From Neobacillus paridis (GTDB taxonomy: Bacteria; Bacillota; Bacilli; Bacillales; Cytobacillaceae), in NCBI RefSeq assembly GCF_016765675.1, contig NZ_JAESWB010000355.1, forward strand, positions 1 through 60,980: a stretch of 60,980 nucleotides of DNA, given 5' to 3'. The position numbers and the translations under genes were made by a program. The notes beneath the pieces are model-generated. The model did not search any database. It was given only the letters and a program-made list of their open reading frames with translations, and was not told the DNA's origin. Within the stretch, counting starts at the first letter, position 1, and the number at the start of each line of letters is the position of its first letter. Positions 1 through 5,981 of the stretch are shown here, piece by piece.

Positions 1-123
1 TCAGGTTTAACTGTAAATAAATTTCCAAATGGACAGAGCCACCTTTAAATGGGTATTTATCTTTTTGGCCCTAAAAAGGTGAAATATTTTAACTGAAAAT
101 TCCGATACTTTTTATGCAACACT
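1..123. other. Non-yacP sequence abutting truncated yacP, possible insertion-sequence end
   Basis: The yacP reading frame can be followed upstream only to about position 124. Before that the frame meets a stop (94-96) and no YacP-like residues are visible. The AT-rich segment has no complete ORF. Read on the minus strand it begins CACTAGTGTTGC at the junction, which could be an element end, but the partner end is outside the window, so this is inference. A contig edge inside a repeated element would look like this. Confidence 0.35.
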
Positions 124-456
124 AGTGCAAAGAAATATAAAAATCATAAAGTTGAAGTCATTTTTACAAGAGAAAATGAAACGGCTGATGAACGGATTGA
201 AAAAATGGCAATTAGTTTAAATAATCGAAAAACACAGATCCATGTAGCCACTTCCGATTATACAGAGCAATGGGCCATTTTTGGACAAGGGGCACTGAGA
301 ATATCTGCCCGCGAGCTGCTGCATGAGATGACATCAGTTGAAAAAGGCATAAAACATCAAGTAAAAAGCATTCAAGAAAAAAAACCGGGATCGAAAATAC
401 CTATTAGTGATGAAATGGCAGAAATTTTCGAAAAATGGCGCCGAGGACATAAATGA
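124..456 (+). pseudogene. yacP: YacP/Rae1-like NYN-domain ribonuclease, 5'-truncated
   Basis: The frame gives the C-terminal two thirds of YacP (Rae1), the NYN/PIN-like endoribonuclease that in B. subtilis cleaves mRNA in the ribosomal A site. Family-typical stretches include HKVEVIFT, NETADERIEK, TQIHVATSDYTEQWAIFGQG and the C-terminal FEKWRRG. The N-terminal part with the first acidic active-site residues (about 55-60 residues) is missing, and the frame is closed by a stop upstream. An internal ATG at 205 could start an 83-residue fragment but has no good Shine-Dalgarno. The position just before sigH is the usual one. Most likely a disrupted gene, or a gene cut at an assembly edge. Confidence 0.75.
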
Positions 457-460
457 GCCC

Positions 461-489
461 TCGACTAGAAAATATTTCTAATGTATAAT
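461..489 (+). promoter_or_regulatory. Sigma-A-type promoter for sigH
   Basis: TCGACT (461-466), 17-nt spacer, perfect TATAAT (484-489). It lies just after the yacP stop and about 36 nt before the preferred sigH start. It overlaps the apparent ATG at 481, which argues against that ATG as the sigH start. Confidence 0.6.
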
Positions 490-525
490 AATATTATCTA
501 CGCTTGTCGGTGGAGGGGATTACGC

Positions 526-1176
526 TTGAGTACGGACTTCGGAGCAAAGGTCAATGGGCAGCTGGTCATGATGGAAGACGAGGAAATTGTTGATCTGGTG
601 CATAAAGGTGATAGTGATGCGTTGGATTATTTAATCCATAAGTATCGTAATTTTGTGCGTGCTAAAGCAAGATCCTATTTTCTGGTTGGGGCAGATAAGG
701 AAGATATTGTTCAAGAGGGGATGATCGGTCTTTATAAGGCTATCCGTGATTACCGCGAGGACAAGCTCACTTCATTTAAAGCGTTTGCTGAGTTATGTAT
801 TACCCGCCAGATTATCACTGCCATAAAAACAGCAACAAGGCAGAAGCATATTCCATTAAATTCTTATGTATCATTGGACAAGCCGATATATGATGAAGAA
901 TCAGACCGTACCTTAATGGACGTATTGTCTGGCACCAAGGTATTGGATCCGGAAGAACTGATTATCAATCAAGAGGAATTTGACCATATTGAGATCAAAA
1001 TGACCGAATTATTAAGCGATCTGGAGCGAAAGGTATTGGCTCTTTATTTAGATGGACAATCCTATCAGGAAATTTCAGAAGAGCTTAATCGCCATGTGAA
1101 GTCGATTGATAATGCTTTACAGCGGGTAAAGCGGAAGCTTGAGCGCTACTTGGAAATACGGGAATTAACCTTATGA
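526..1176 (+). CDS. sigH: RNA polymerase sigma-H factor
   Basis: Stationary-phase/early sporulation sigma factor of the sigma-70 family (216 residues; B. subtilis SigH 218). Region 2 is seen in DALDYLIHKYRNFVRAKARSY, DIVQEGMIGLYKAIRDY and the -10-binding FKAFAELCITRQIITAIKTA. Region 4 is seen in LSDLERKVLALYLDG followed by the helix-turn-helix SYQEISEELNRHVKSIDNALQR. The TTG start at 526 is chosen because GGAGGGG (512-518) lies about 7 nt upstream. An in-frame ATG at 481 sits inside the promoter and lacks a ribosome site. It would drive sporulation genes such as those at the far end of the window. Confidence 0.95.
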   Translation: MSTDFGAKVNGQLVMMEDEEIVDLVHKGDSDALDYLIHKYRNFVRAKARSYFLVGADKEDIVQEGMIGLYKAIRDYREDKLTSFKAFAELCITRQIITAIKTATRQKHIPLNSYVSLDKPIYDEESDRTLMDVLSGTKVLDPEELIINQEEFDHIEIKMTELLSDLERKVLALYLDGQSYQEISEELNRHVKSIDNALQRVKRKLERYLEIRELTL

Positions 1177-1230
1177 CATCTGGCGGGATAAAAAATTTGC
1201 CGTTGTTATCTGACGAATGGTTGATAGTTA

Positions 1231-1260
1231 TTGACAAAAAAATGGACGTCATGTTAAAGT
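1231..1260 (+). promoter_or_regulatory. Possible sigma-A promoter for rpmG-secE
   Basis: A perfect TTGACA at 1231-1236 is followed after 18 nt by a TG-extended, weak -10 (TAAAGT, 1255-1260), about 27 nt before rpmG. The -35 is convincing, the -10 is not. Confidence 0.4.
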
Positions 1261-1286
1261 TTTAGGGATATATTGAAGGTGTTAAG

Positions 1287-1433
1287 ATGAGTAAAAAAGT
1301 GATTCTGGCTTGTGCCGAATGCGGTTCAAGGAATTATTCCACTGAAAAAAAAGCGACACAATCAGATAGATTAGAATTAAAAAAATTCTGCAAAACTTGT
1401 GCAACCCATACAATCCACCGAGAAACAAAATAA
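1287..1433 (+). CDS. rpmG: 50S ribosomal protein L33
   Basis: A 48-residue large-subunit protein starting [19 protein letters not shown] and ending THTIHRETK. It carries two CxxC pairs (CAEC and CKTC), so it is the zinc-ribbon (C+) form of L33. In Bacillus the zinc forms are swapped for zinc-free paralogues under zinc starvation (family knowledge). ATG is preceded by GAAGGTG. The position before secE-nusG is the standard one. Too short for usual ORF length cut-offs. Confidence 0.93.
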   Translation: MSKKVILACAECGSRNYSTEKKATQSDRLELKKFCKTCATHTIHRETK

Positions 1434-1480
1434 GATTCAGATTCTGGCAATGCTATTTGCTCTAGTTGGGGGTTTCAAAC

Positions 1481-1663
1481 ATGCAACGCATAAAGAAGTT
1501 CTTCAGTGATATTGTCCGTGAAATGAGAAAAGTCAGCTGGCCCAAACGAGGAGAGCTTATTCGTTCGACGATTACCGTATTAACGACGGTTGCTTTTTTT
1601 GCTCTTTTTTTCACGGTGTTAGATTTAGGAATTTCAAGATTGATTCGTTTAATTCTTGAATAA
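1481..1663 (+). CDS. secE: Preprotein translocase subunit SecE
   Basis: Short single-spanning membrane subunit of the SecYEG channel (60 residues; B. subtilis 59). The amphipathic N-terminal part has the conserved VREMRKVSWPKRGEL, followed by one hydrophobic span (TITVLTTVAFFALFFTVL). ATG 1481 is preferred: GGGGG (1468-1472) is 8 nt upstream. An in-frame TTG at 1466 overlaps that ribosome site and would add five residues. SecY is encoded far downstream in the spc operon. Confidence 0.95.
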   Translation: MQRIKKFFSDIVREMRKVSWPKRGELIRSTITVLTTVAFFALFFTVLDLGISRLIRLILE

Positions 1664-1686
1664 TAAGCGGTAGTTCATGGTATAAT
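1656..1686 (+). promoter_or_regulatory. Possible promoter between secE and nusG
   Basis: TTGAAT (1656-1661) and a perfect TATAAT (1681-1686) with a 19-nt spacer. A terminator-like hairpin lies about 25 nt after the predicted start site, so any transcript would be very short unless it reads through to nusG. Confidence 0.35.
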
Positions 1687-1711
1687 GGTAATCAATAAAG
1701 AAATTTTTAGC

Positions 1712-1737
1712 AAAAGCCCGTTTAAACGGGTTTTTTA
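1712..1737 (+). terminator. Intrinsic terminator or attenuator between secE and nusG
   Basis: Stem CCCG/CGGG extended by A-T pairs around a TTTAAA loop (AAAAGCCCG TTTAAA CGGGTTTTT), followed by a T run. It sits about 130 nt before nusG. Confidence 0.6.
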
Positions 1738-1838
1738 ATTTGCTTAGAAAACTGAAAGCGACCGGTAATAGGTATATTGTATTTGCAATTTCCTTGGTGG
1801 TGCAAGAAAGAGTAAAATGAATGGTAAGTTAATGAGTA

Positions 1839-1866
1839 GGGAGGGACGGACATTTAGTCCTACAAA
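1839..1866 (+). promoter_or_regulatory. nusG ribosome site with hairpin spacer
   Basis: The only strong Shine-Dalgarno (GGGAGGGA, about 1839-1846) is 20 nt from the ATG at 1867, too far for normal initiation. Between them GGAC (1848-1851) can pair with GTCC (1857-1860) around loop ATTTA. Folding that hairpin leaves an effective spacing of about 7 nt. A stop (TAG 1855-1857) excludes any earlier in-frame start. Confidence 0.45.
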
Positions 1867-2400
1867 ATGGAAAAGAATTGGTATGTGGTTCATACTTATT
1901 CAGGTTATGAAAATAAGGTCAAAGCGAATTTGGAAAAACGTGTAGAGTCTATGGGTATGACGGATAAAATCTTCCGTGTGATTGTACCGGAAGAGGAAGA
2001 AACCGATGTCAAGAACGGAAAGAAAAAGGTAGTGAAACGCAAGGTATTCCCTGGATATGTATTAGTTGAACTCGTGATGACAGATGATTCCTGGTATGTC
2101 GTACGCAATACTCCCGGGGTTACTGGCTTCGTTGGGTCTGCAGGATCTGGTTCCAAGCCAACGCCGCTGCTTCCGGAAGAAGTGGGCGTTATTCTCAAGC
2201 GGATGGGTGTAGAGGAAAAACGGATTGATGTCGATTACCAAATCGGCGAAACGGTACGTGTAAAGGAAGGACCATTTGCCAACTTTACCGGCAATATTGA
2301 AGAGATGGATAAGGATAAAGCGAAGCTAAAAGTACTCGTTAATATGTTTGGCCGTGATACACCGGTTGAATTGGACTTCTCACAAATTGAGAAAATCTAA
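1867..2400 (+). CDS. nusG: Transcription termination/antitermination factor NusG
   Basis: Universal RNA polymerase-binding elongation factor (177 residues, as in B. subtilis). The N-terminal NGN domain starts KNWYVVHTYSGYENKVKANLEKR and includes the FPGYVLVE strand and the WYVVRNTPGVTGFVG motif. The C-terminal KOW domain is at about residues 125-177 (GETVRVKEGPFANFTGNIEEMD). The ATG is the only possible start, and its ribosome site is unusually distant (see the spacer feature). It is separated from secE by a terminator-like hairpin and from rplK by a promoter. Confidence 0.97.
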   Translation: MEKNWYVVHTYSGYENKVKANLEKRVESMGMTDKIFRVIVPEEEETDVKNGKKKVVKRKVFPGYVLVELVMTDDSWYVVRNTPGVTGFVGSAGSGSKPTPLLPEEVGVILKRMGVEEKRIDVDYQIGETVRVKEGPFANFTGNIEEMDKDKAKLKVLVNMFGRDTPVELDFSQIEKI

Positions 2401-2460
2401 TTAGATTGTAAAAAAACTTGAAATCAACTTTAAAAAATGTTAATATTTCATAGGTCAATA

Positions 2461-2479
2461 TGTCTCAGTTTAAGAGACA
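2461..2479 (+). repeat. Inverted repeat after nusG
   Basis: TGTCTC (2461-2466) and GAGACA (2474-2479) around a 7-nt loop, just upstream of the rplK promoter. It has only a short T stretch after it, so it may be a weak nusG terminator or a protein site. Confidence 0.4.
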
Positions 2480-2485
2480 GGACTT

Positions 2486-2514
2486 TTGTCAAGCTCTTTA
2501 TTTTTTTATATAAA
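2486..2514 (+). promoter_or_regulatory. Sigma-A promoter for rplK-rplA
   Basis: TTGTCA (2486-2491), 17-nt spacer, TATAAA (2509-2514). Transcription would start near 2521, so the whole L1-like leader element would be at the 5' end of the mRNA. Confidence 0.65.
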
Positions 2515-2526
2515 GACTATTAATGA

Positions 2527-2565
2527 GTGGGAGGGAATATTCCCAATTGGGTCCCTATTAACCAC
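2527..2565 (+). promoter_or_regulatory. Leader element resembling the L1-binding site, upstream of rplK
   Basis: GTGGGAG (2527-2533) and AACCAC (2560-2565) can close a stem around internal pairings (GGGA with TCCC; GGGAATATTCCC; CCCAATTGGG). The GUGGGAG / ACCAC pair resembles the L1-contacting part of 23S rRNA helix 76. In E. coli and archaea L1 represses its own mRNA through such a mimic. A second copy precedes rplA. The role here is inferred. Confidence 0.45.
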
Positions 2566-2592
2566 ATCACGGACTTTAAGGAGGTGTGTCTC

Positions 2593-3018
2593 GTGGCTAA
2601 AAAAGTAATTAAAGTTGTTAAATTACAAATCCCTGCTGGTAAAGCGAACCCAGCACCGCCAGTTGGTCCTGCACTAGGTCAAGCCGGTGTTAACATCATG
2701 GGATTCTGTAAGGAATTTAACGCTCGTACAGCAGATCAAGCTGGATTGATTATTCCTGTTGAAATTACGGTATTTGAAGACCGTTCATTTACATTTATTA
2801 CGAAAACTCCTCCTGCTGCCGTTCTTTTGAAAGTAGCAGCTGGAATTCAGTCTGGTTCAGGCCAGCCTAACCGTAATAAAGTAGCAACAGTAAAGCGTGA
2901 TAAAGTACGCGAGATTGCGGAACAAAAGATGCCTGACCTTAACGCAGCAAGCGTTGAAGCAGCAATGCGCATGGTTGAAGGTACTGCACGCAGCATGGGT
3001 ATCACCATCGAAGACTAA
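2593..3018 (+). CDS. rplK: 50S ribosomal protein L11
   Basis: Component of the GTPase-associated centre (141 residues, same as B. subtilis). The proline-rich N-terminal domain includes [20 protein letters not shown] and the C-terminal rRNA-binding domain includes [23 protein letters not shown] 2593 is chosen because AAGGAGGTG precedes it and it gives the exact family length; an upstream in-frame start at 2527 falls in the leader. First gene of the L11-L1 unit. Confidence 0.97.
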   Translation: MAKKVIKVVKLQIPAGKANPAPPVGPALGQAGVNIMGFCKEFNARTADQAGLIIPVEITVFEDRSFTFITKTPPAAVLLKVAAGIQSGSGQPNRNKVATVKRDKVREIAEQKMPDLNAASVEAAMRMVEGTARSMGITIED

Positions 3019-3047
3019 TCCATGTAACTGTTAATGTGTAATGAGGG

Positions 3048-3082
3048 GGTTGCGTAGTTTTAAAATACTCGCAACCTTTTTC
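3048..3082 (+). terminator. Hairpin between rplK and rplA
   Basis: GGTTGCG (3048-3054) pairs with CGCAACC (3070-3076), followed by TTTTTC. It looks like an intrinsic terminator inside the operon and could lower rplA expression or process the mRNA. Confidence 0.5.
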
Positions 3083-3112
3083 GTGGGAGTTATTTAACGA
3101 CGTTAAAACCAC
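3083..3112 (+). promoter_or_regulatory. Leader element resembling the L1-binding site, upstream of rplA
   Basis: GTGGGAG (3083-3089) and ACCAC (3108-3112) flank a perfect hairpin TTTAACG-A-CGTTAAA (3093-3107). Two helices separated by an asymmetric purine-rich loop is the layout of known L1 sites. The rplA ribosome site follows directly, so binding could block translation. Confidence 0.5.
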
Positions 3113-3133
3113 ATATCAAGGAGGAAAATAATA

Positions 3134-3832
3134 ATGGCTAAAAAAGGTAAGAAGTATATAGAAGCTGCGAAGCTTGTTGACCGTTCAAAAGCTTATCCGG
3201 TTGCAGAAGCAATCGATCTTGCAAAGAAAACAAGCTATGCAAAATTTGATGCAACAGTTGAAGTTGCTTTTCGTTTAGGGGTTGACCCTAAGAGAGCGGA
3301 CCAAAATATCCGCGGTGCTGTAGTACTACCAAACGGAACTGGTAAAACCCAACGCGTTTTAGTCTTTGCGAAGGGTGAAAAATTGAAGGAAGCAGAAGCA
3401 GCTGGCGCTGATTATGTAGGCGATACAGAATATATCAACAAAATTCAACAAGGCTGGTTCGATTTCGATGTCATCGTAGCAACACCTGACATGATGGGGG
3501 AAGTTGGTAAGCTTGGTCGTGTATTAGGACCTAAAGGCTTAATGCCAAACCCTAAAACAGGCACAGTTACATTTGATGTAGCCAGAGCAATTGCTGAAAT
3601 TAAAGCTGGTAAAGTTGAATACCGTGTTGATAAAGCTGGAAACATCCACGTGCCAATTGGTAAAACTTCGTTTGAAAACGAAAAGTTAGTAGAAAACTTC
3701 ACGACTGTATTTGACACAATGCTAAAAGCCAAACCTTCTGCAGCTAAAGGTACTTACATGAAGAACGTAACCGTTTCCTCTACAATGGGACCTGGCGTAA
3801 AAGTTGATCCTTCTTCAGTAGCTGCAAGATAA
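3134..3832 (+). CDS. rplA: 50S ribosomal protein L1
   Basis: L1-stalk protein (232 residues, the B. subtilis length). Typical stretches are [16 protein letters not shown] at the N terminus, [20 protein letters not shown] and the signature region [21 protein letters not shown]. Besides its ribosomal role L1 is a translational repressor of its own operon in several bacteria, which fits the paired leader elements found here. ATG is preceded by AAGGAGG. Confidence 0.97.
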   Translation: MAKKGKKYIEAAKLVDRSKAYPVAEAIDLAKKTSYAKFDATVEVAFRLGVDPKRADQNIRGAVVLPNGTGKTQRVLVFAKGEKLKEAEAAGADYVGDTEYINKIQQGWFDFDVIVATPDMMGEVGKLGRVLGPKGLMPNPKTGTVTFDVARAIAEIKAGKVEYRVDKAGNIHVPIGKTSFENEKLVENFTTVFDTMLKAKPSAAKGTYMKNVTVSSTMGPGVKVDPSSVAAR

Positions 3833-3855
3833 TTTTTGCAAGGTAATTTTACCAA

Positions 3856-3884
3856 TTGACAACAACAACGACATTTACTATAAT
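3856..3884 (+). promoter_or_regulatory. Consensus sigma-A promoter for rplJ-rplL
   Basis: Perfect TTGACA (3856-3861), 17-nt spacer, perfect TATAAT (3879-3884). It precedes the L10 leader. Confidence 0.8.
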
Positions 3885-3911
3885 GTGATTTGTTGTTAAA
3901 AATAAAACATT

Positions 3912-4034
3912 TGTACCGTAGACAGCAGGTGCTTATCAGGCTTAATTTCCTGCCGAGGTGATCCGAATAGATTTAGCATAATGCTATTTATGAGGCCTCT
4001 ATGTCTATGAAAAGATGTGGAGGCTTTTTCATTG
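3912..4034 (+). ncRNA. L10 leader (autoregulatory 5' UTR)
   Basis: A structured leader between the promoter and rplJ, at the place and of the size of the Firmicute L10 leader that binds the L10-L12 complex. It ends in a terminator hairpin, GCCTC (3995-3999) with GAGGC (4020-4024), followed by TTTTT, which would act as an attenuator. The upstream part has the pairing segments GCAGG / CCTGC. Confidence 0.75.
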
Positions 4035-4073
4035 CCCGGTATAAATGGAGATAATCTACAGGAGGTGTTAAGA

Positions 4074-4574
4074 ATGAGCAGTGCTATCGAAGCTAAAAAA
4101 CAAATTGTTGAAGAGATTGCTGATAAATTAAAAAACAGCGTATCAACAGTTGTTGTCGATTACCGCGGACTTTCAGTTGCCCAAGTAACGGAACTGCGTA
4201 AACAACTTCGTGAAGCTGGTGTAGAATTCAAAGTTTACAAAAACTCGATGACTCGCCGTGCTGCTGAAGCAGCTGGACTTTCCGGCTTAAATGATGCATT
4301 AACTGGTCCTAACGCCATTGCGTTCAGTACTGAAGATGTAGTAGCTCCAGCCAAAATCTTAAATGATTTTGCCAAGAACAATGAGGCACTTGAATTAAAA
4401 GCAGGTGTCATCGAAGGCAATATCGCAACAGTTGAAGATGTAAAAGCTCTTGCGGAACTTCCATCACGCGAAGGCTTGCTATCTATGTTGCTTTCCGTAC
4501 TACAAGCTCCAATTCGCAATCTGGCTCTTGCTGCAAAAGCAGTGGCAGATCAAAAAGAAGAACAAGGCGCATAG
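4074..4574 (+). CDS. rplJ: 50S ribosomal protein L10
   Basis: Base of the L12 stalk (166 residues, as in B. subtilis). Starts [19 protein letters not shown] and contains [20 protein letters not shown] and the [12 protein letters not shown] rRNA-binding segment. The C-terminal helix (about 130-160) that carries L12 dimers is present. ATG 4074 follows AGGAGGTG; longer in-frame extensions run into the leader terminator. Confidence 0.97.
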   Translation: MSSAIEAKKQIVEEIADKLKNSVSTVVVDYRGLSVAQVTELRKQLREAGVEFKVYKNSMTRRAAEAAGLSGLNDALTGPNAIAFSTEDVVAPAKILNDFAKNNEALELKAGVIEGNIATVEDVKALAELPSREGLLSMLLSVLQAPIRNLALAAKAVADQKEEQGA

Positions 4575-4673
4575 AAAAGCGAAAGCGACCACCCTTGGGC
4601 GCTTAGCATTTAAGTTTGACAATCTACCCGGTCTTTAAAATAATCAAACGAAAATTAAGGAGGAAACTTAATC

Positions 4674-5036
4674 ATGACTAAAGAACAAATCATTGAAGCA
4701 GTTAAAAATATGACTGTTCTAGAACTTAACGATTTAGTAAAAGCAATTGAAGAAGAATTTGGTGTAACTGCAGCTGCTCCAGTAGCAGTTGTTGGTGGTG
4801 CAGGTGCTGCTGCTGCTGAAGAAAAAACTGAATTTGATGTTATCTTAGCTGGCGCTGGCGACCAAAAAATTAAGGTTATCAAAGTTGTTCGTGAAATCAC
4901 TGGTCTTGGTCTTAAAGAAGCAAAAGACCTTGTTGACAACGCTCCAAAACCACTTAAAGAAGGTATTGCTAAAGAAGAAGCTGAAGAAATCAAAGCTAAA
5001 CTTGAAGAAGTTGGGGCTAACGTCGAAGTTAAGTAA
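4674..5036 (+). CDS. rplL: 50S ribosomal protein L7/L12
   Basis: Multi-copy stalk protein that recruits translational GTPases (120 residues). N-terminal dimerisation domain, an Ala-rich hinge (about 34-52) and the globular C-terminal domain with [20 protein letters not shown] and [10 protein letters not shown]. Ribosome site AAGGAGG. It ends just before a strong terminator. Confidence 0.97.
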   Translation: MTKEQIIEAVKNMTVLELNDLVKAIEEEFGVTAAAPVAVVGGAGAAAAEEKTEFDVILAGAGDQKIKVIKVVREITGLGLKEAKDLVDNAPKPLKEGIAKEEAEEIKAKLEEVGANVEVK

Positions 5037-5052
5037 TTTAAACGCTAAGAAA

Positions 5053-5078
5053 AGCTCGCTGGATAAGCGGGCTTTTTT
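5053..5078 (+). terminator. Intrinsic terminator after rplL
   Basis: GCTCGCT pairs with AGCGGGC around GGATA, followed by seven T. It closes the rplJ-rplL unit. Confidence 0.8.
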
Positions 5079-5129
5079 TGCCTATCCGCGATATTCTTCT
5101 AAAATTAAACTCCTCAGGGGGTGAGTCAG

Positions 5130-5732
5130 GTGACTGAACACTACTATTCTCATGTTCAAAAGGTTGAAAGTGATCCAAAACACTGGGATTATACCTTAAG
5201 AAATCATTCTTTCCGCTTTAAGACTGACAATGGTGTTTTTTCAAAAAGAGAGGTAGATTTTGGCTCGCGTTTACTCATTGAGTCATTTGTGATGCCGGCT
5301 GTAGCTGGTCAGGTGTTGGATGTAGGCTGCGGTTATGGGCCAATTGGGTTAGCGATTGCCATGGATTATCCTGACCGGCTGGTGCACATGGTCGATGTAA
5401 ATGAACGCGCCATCCAGTTGGCAAAGGATAATGCTGCCCTTAACCGGATTGATAATGTCAAAATCTATGAAAGTGACCGACTATTATCTGTTAAAGAAAA
5501 AGATTTTGCTGCGATCTTAACCAATCCGCCAATTCGGGCAGGAAAAAGAACAGTTCACGATATTTTTGAACAGAGTGCACAAATTCTTGTTCCAAGTGGT
5601 GAACTTTGGGTAGTGATTCAAAAGAAACAAGGTGCCCCTTCCGCATTGGAGAAGCTAAAAACTATTTTTTCAGTAGTTGAGACGGTAACGAAATCAAAAG
5701 GATATTATATATTTAAAGCAAAAATTAGTTGA
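5130..5732 (+). CDS. RsmC-like class I SAM-dependent methyltransferase (YbxB family)
   Basis: A 200-residue methyltransferase, equivalent in place and length to B. subtilis YbxB (201). The SAM-binding motif I is VLDVGCGYGPIGLAIA (about 67-82). The acidic loop is VDVNERAIQLAKDNA and motif IV is NPPIR, typical of N2-guanine rRNA methyltransferases such as RsmC. GTG 5130 is chosen because CAGGGGG is 9-10 nt upstream; GTG 5121 is too close to it. Substrate (16S rRNA G1207 in E. coli) is inferred. Confidence 0.88.
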   Translation: MTEHYYSHVQKVESDPKHWDYTLRNHSFRFKTDNGVFSKREVDFGSRLLIESFVMPAVAGQVLDVGCGYGPIGLAIAMDYPDRLVHMVDVNERAIQLAKDNAALNRIDNVKIYESDRLLSVKEKDFAAILTNPPIRAGKRTVHDIFEQSAQILVPSGELWVVIQKKQGAPSALEKLKTIFSVVETVTKSKGYYIFKAKIS

Positions 5733-5757
5733 CTATATGTTACCTTTGTGGTAGCAT
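5729..5757 (+). promoter_or_regulatory. Probable promoter for rpoB-rpoC
   Basis: TTGACT (5729-5734), 17-nt spacer, TG-extended -10 TAGCAT (5752-5757). It would give a leader of about 220 nt. Confidence 0.45.
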
Positions 5758-5781
5758 TATAAAATGCCATCATAATATTTA

Positions 5782-5929
5782 CCGTTTTATTCCTGCAAAT
5801 GCTTATTTTTCAGTATAAAATAAGGATAAAACGGAAATGATGACAAAATAATAGTCAAAATGTGAAATTGTGGTTTTTGAGCAAAAAACCCTTTTTCTTT
5901 TTGTCTTTTGAAAAGGGGCTTTTCCCCTT
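5782..5929 (+). promoter_or_regulatory. rpoB leader with alternative RNA hairpins
   Basis: First structure: CCGTTTTAT pairs with ATAAAACGG (outer) and CTTATTTT with AAAATAAG (inner), 5782-5834. Second: AAGGGG (5913-5918) pairs with CCCCTT (5924-5929), but the same GAAAAGGGG can instead pair with CCCTTTTTC near 5889-5898. The alternatives exclude each other, as in attenuators, but no long T run follows. Confidence 0.4.
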
Positions 5930-5981
5930 CTTAAAAGTTCATAGATTTTTCAAATTACGCTTGATTTGAGGGGTGAATCAG

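Noticed and set aside
2527..2592. N-terminal extension of rplK
   Set aside because: It runs through the structured leader; GTG 2593 has the ribosome site and gives the exact family length of 141 residues.
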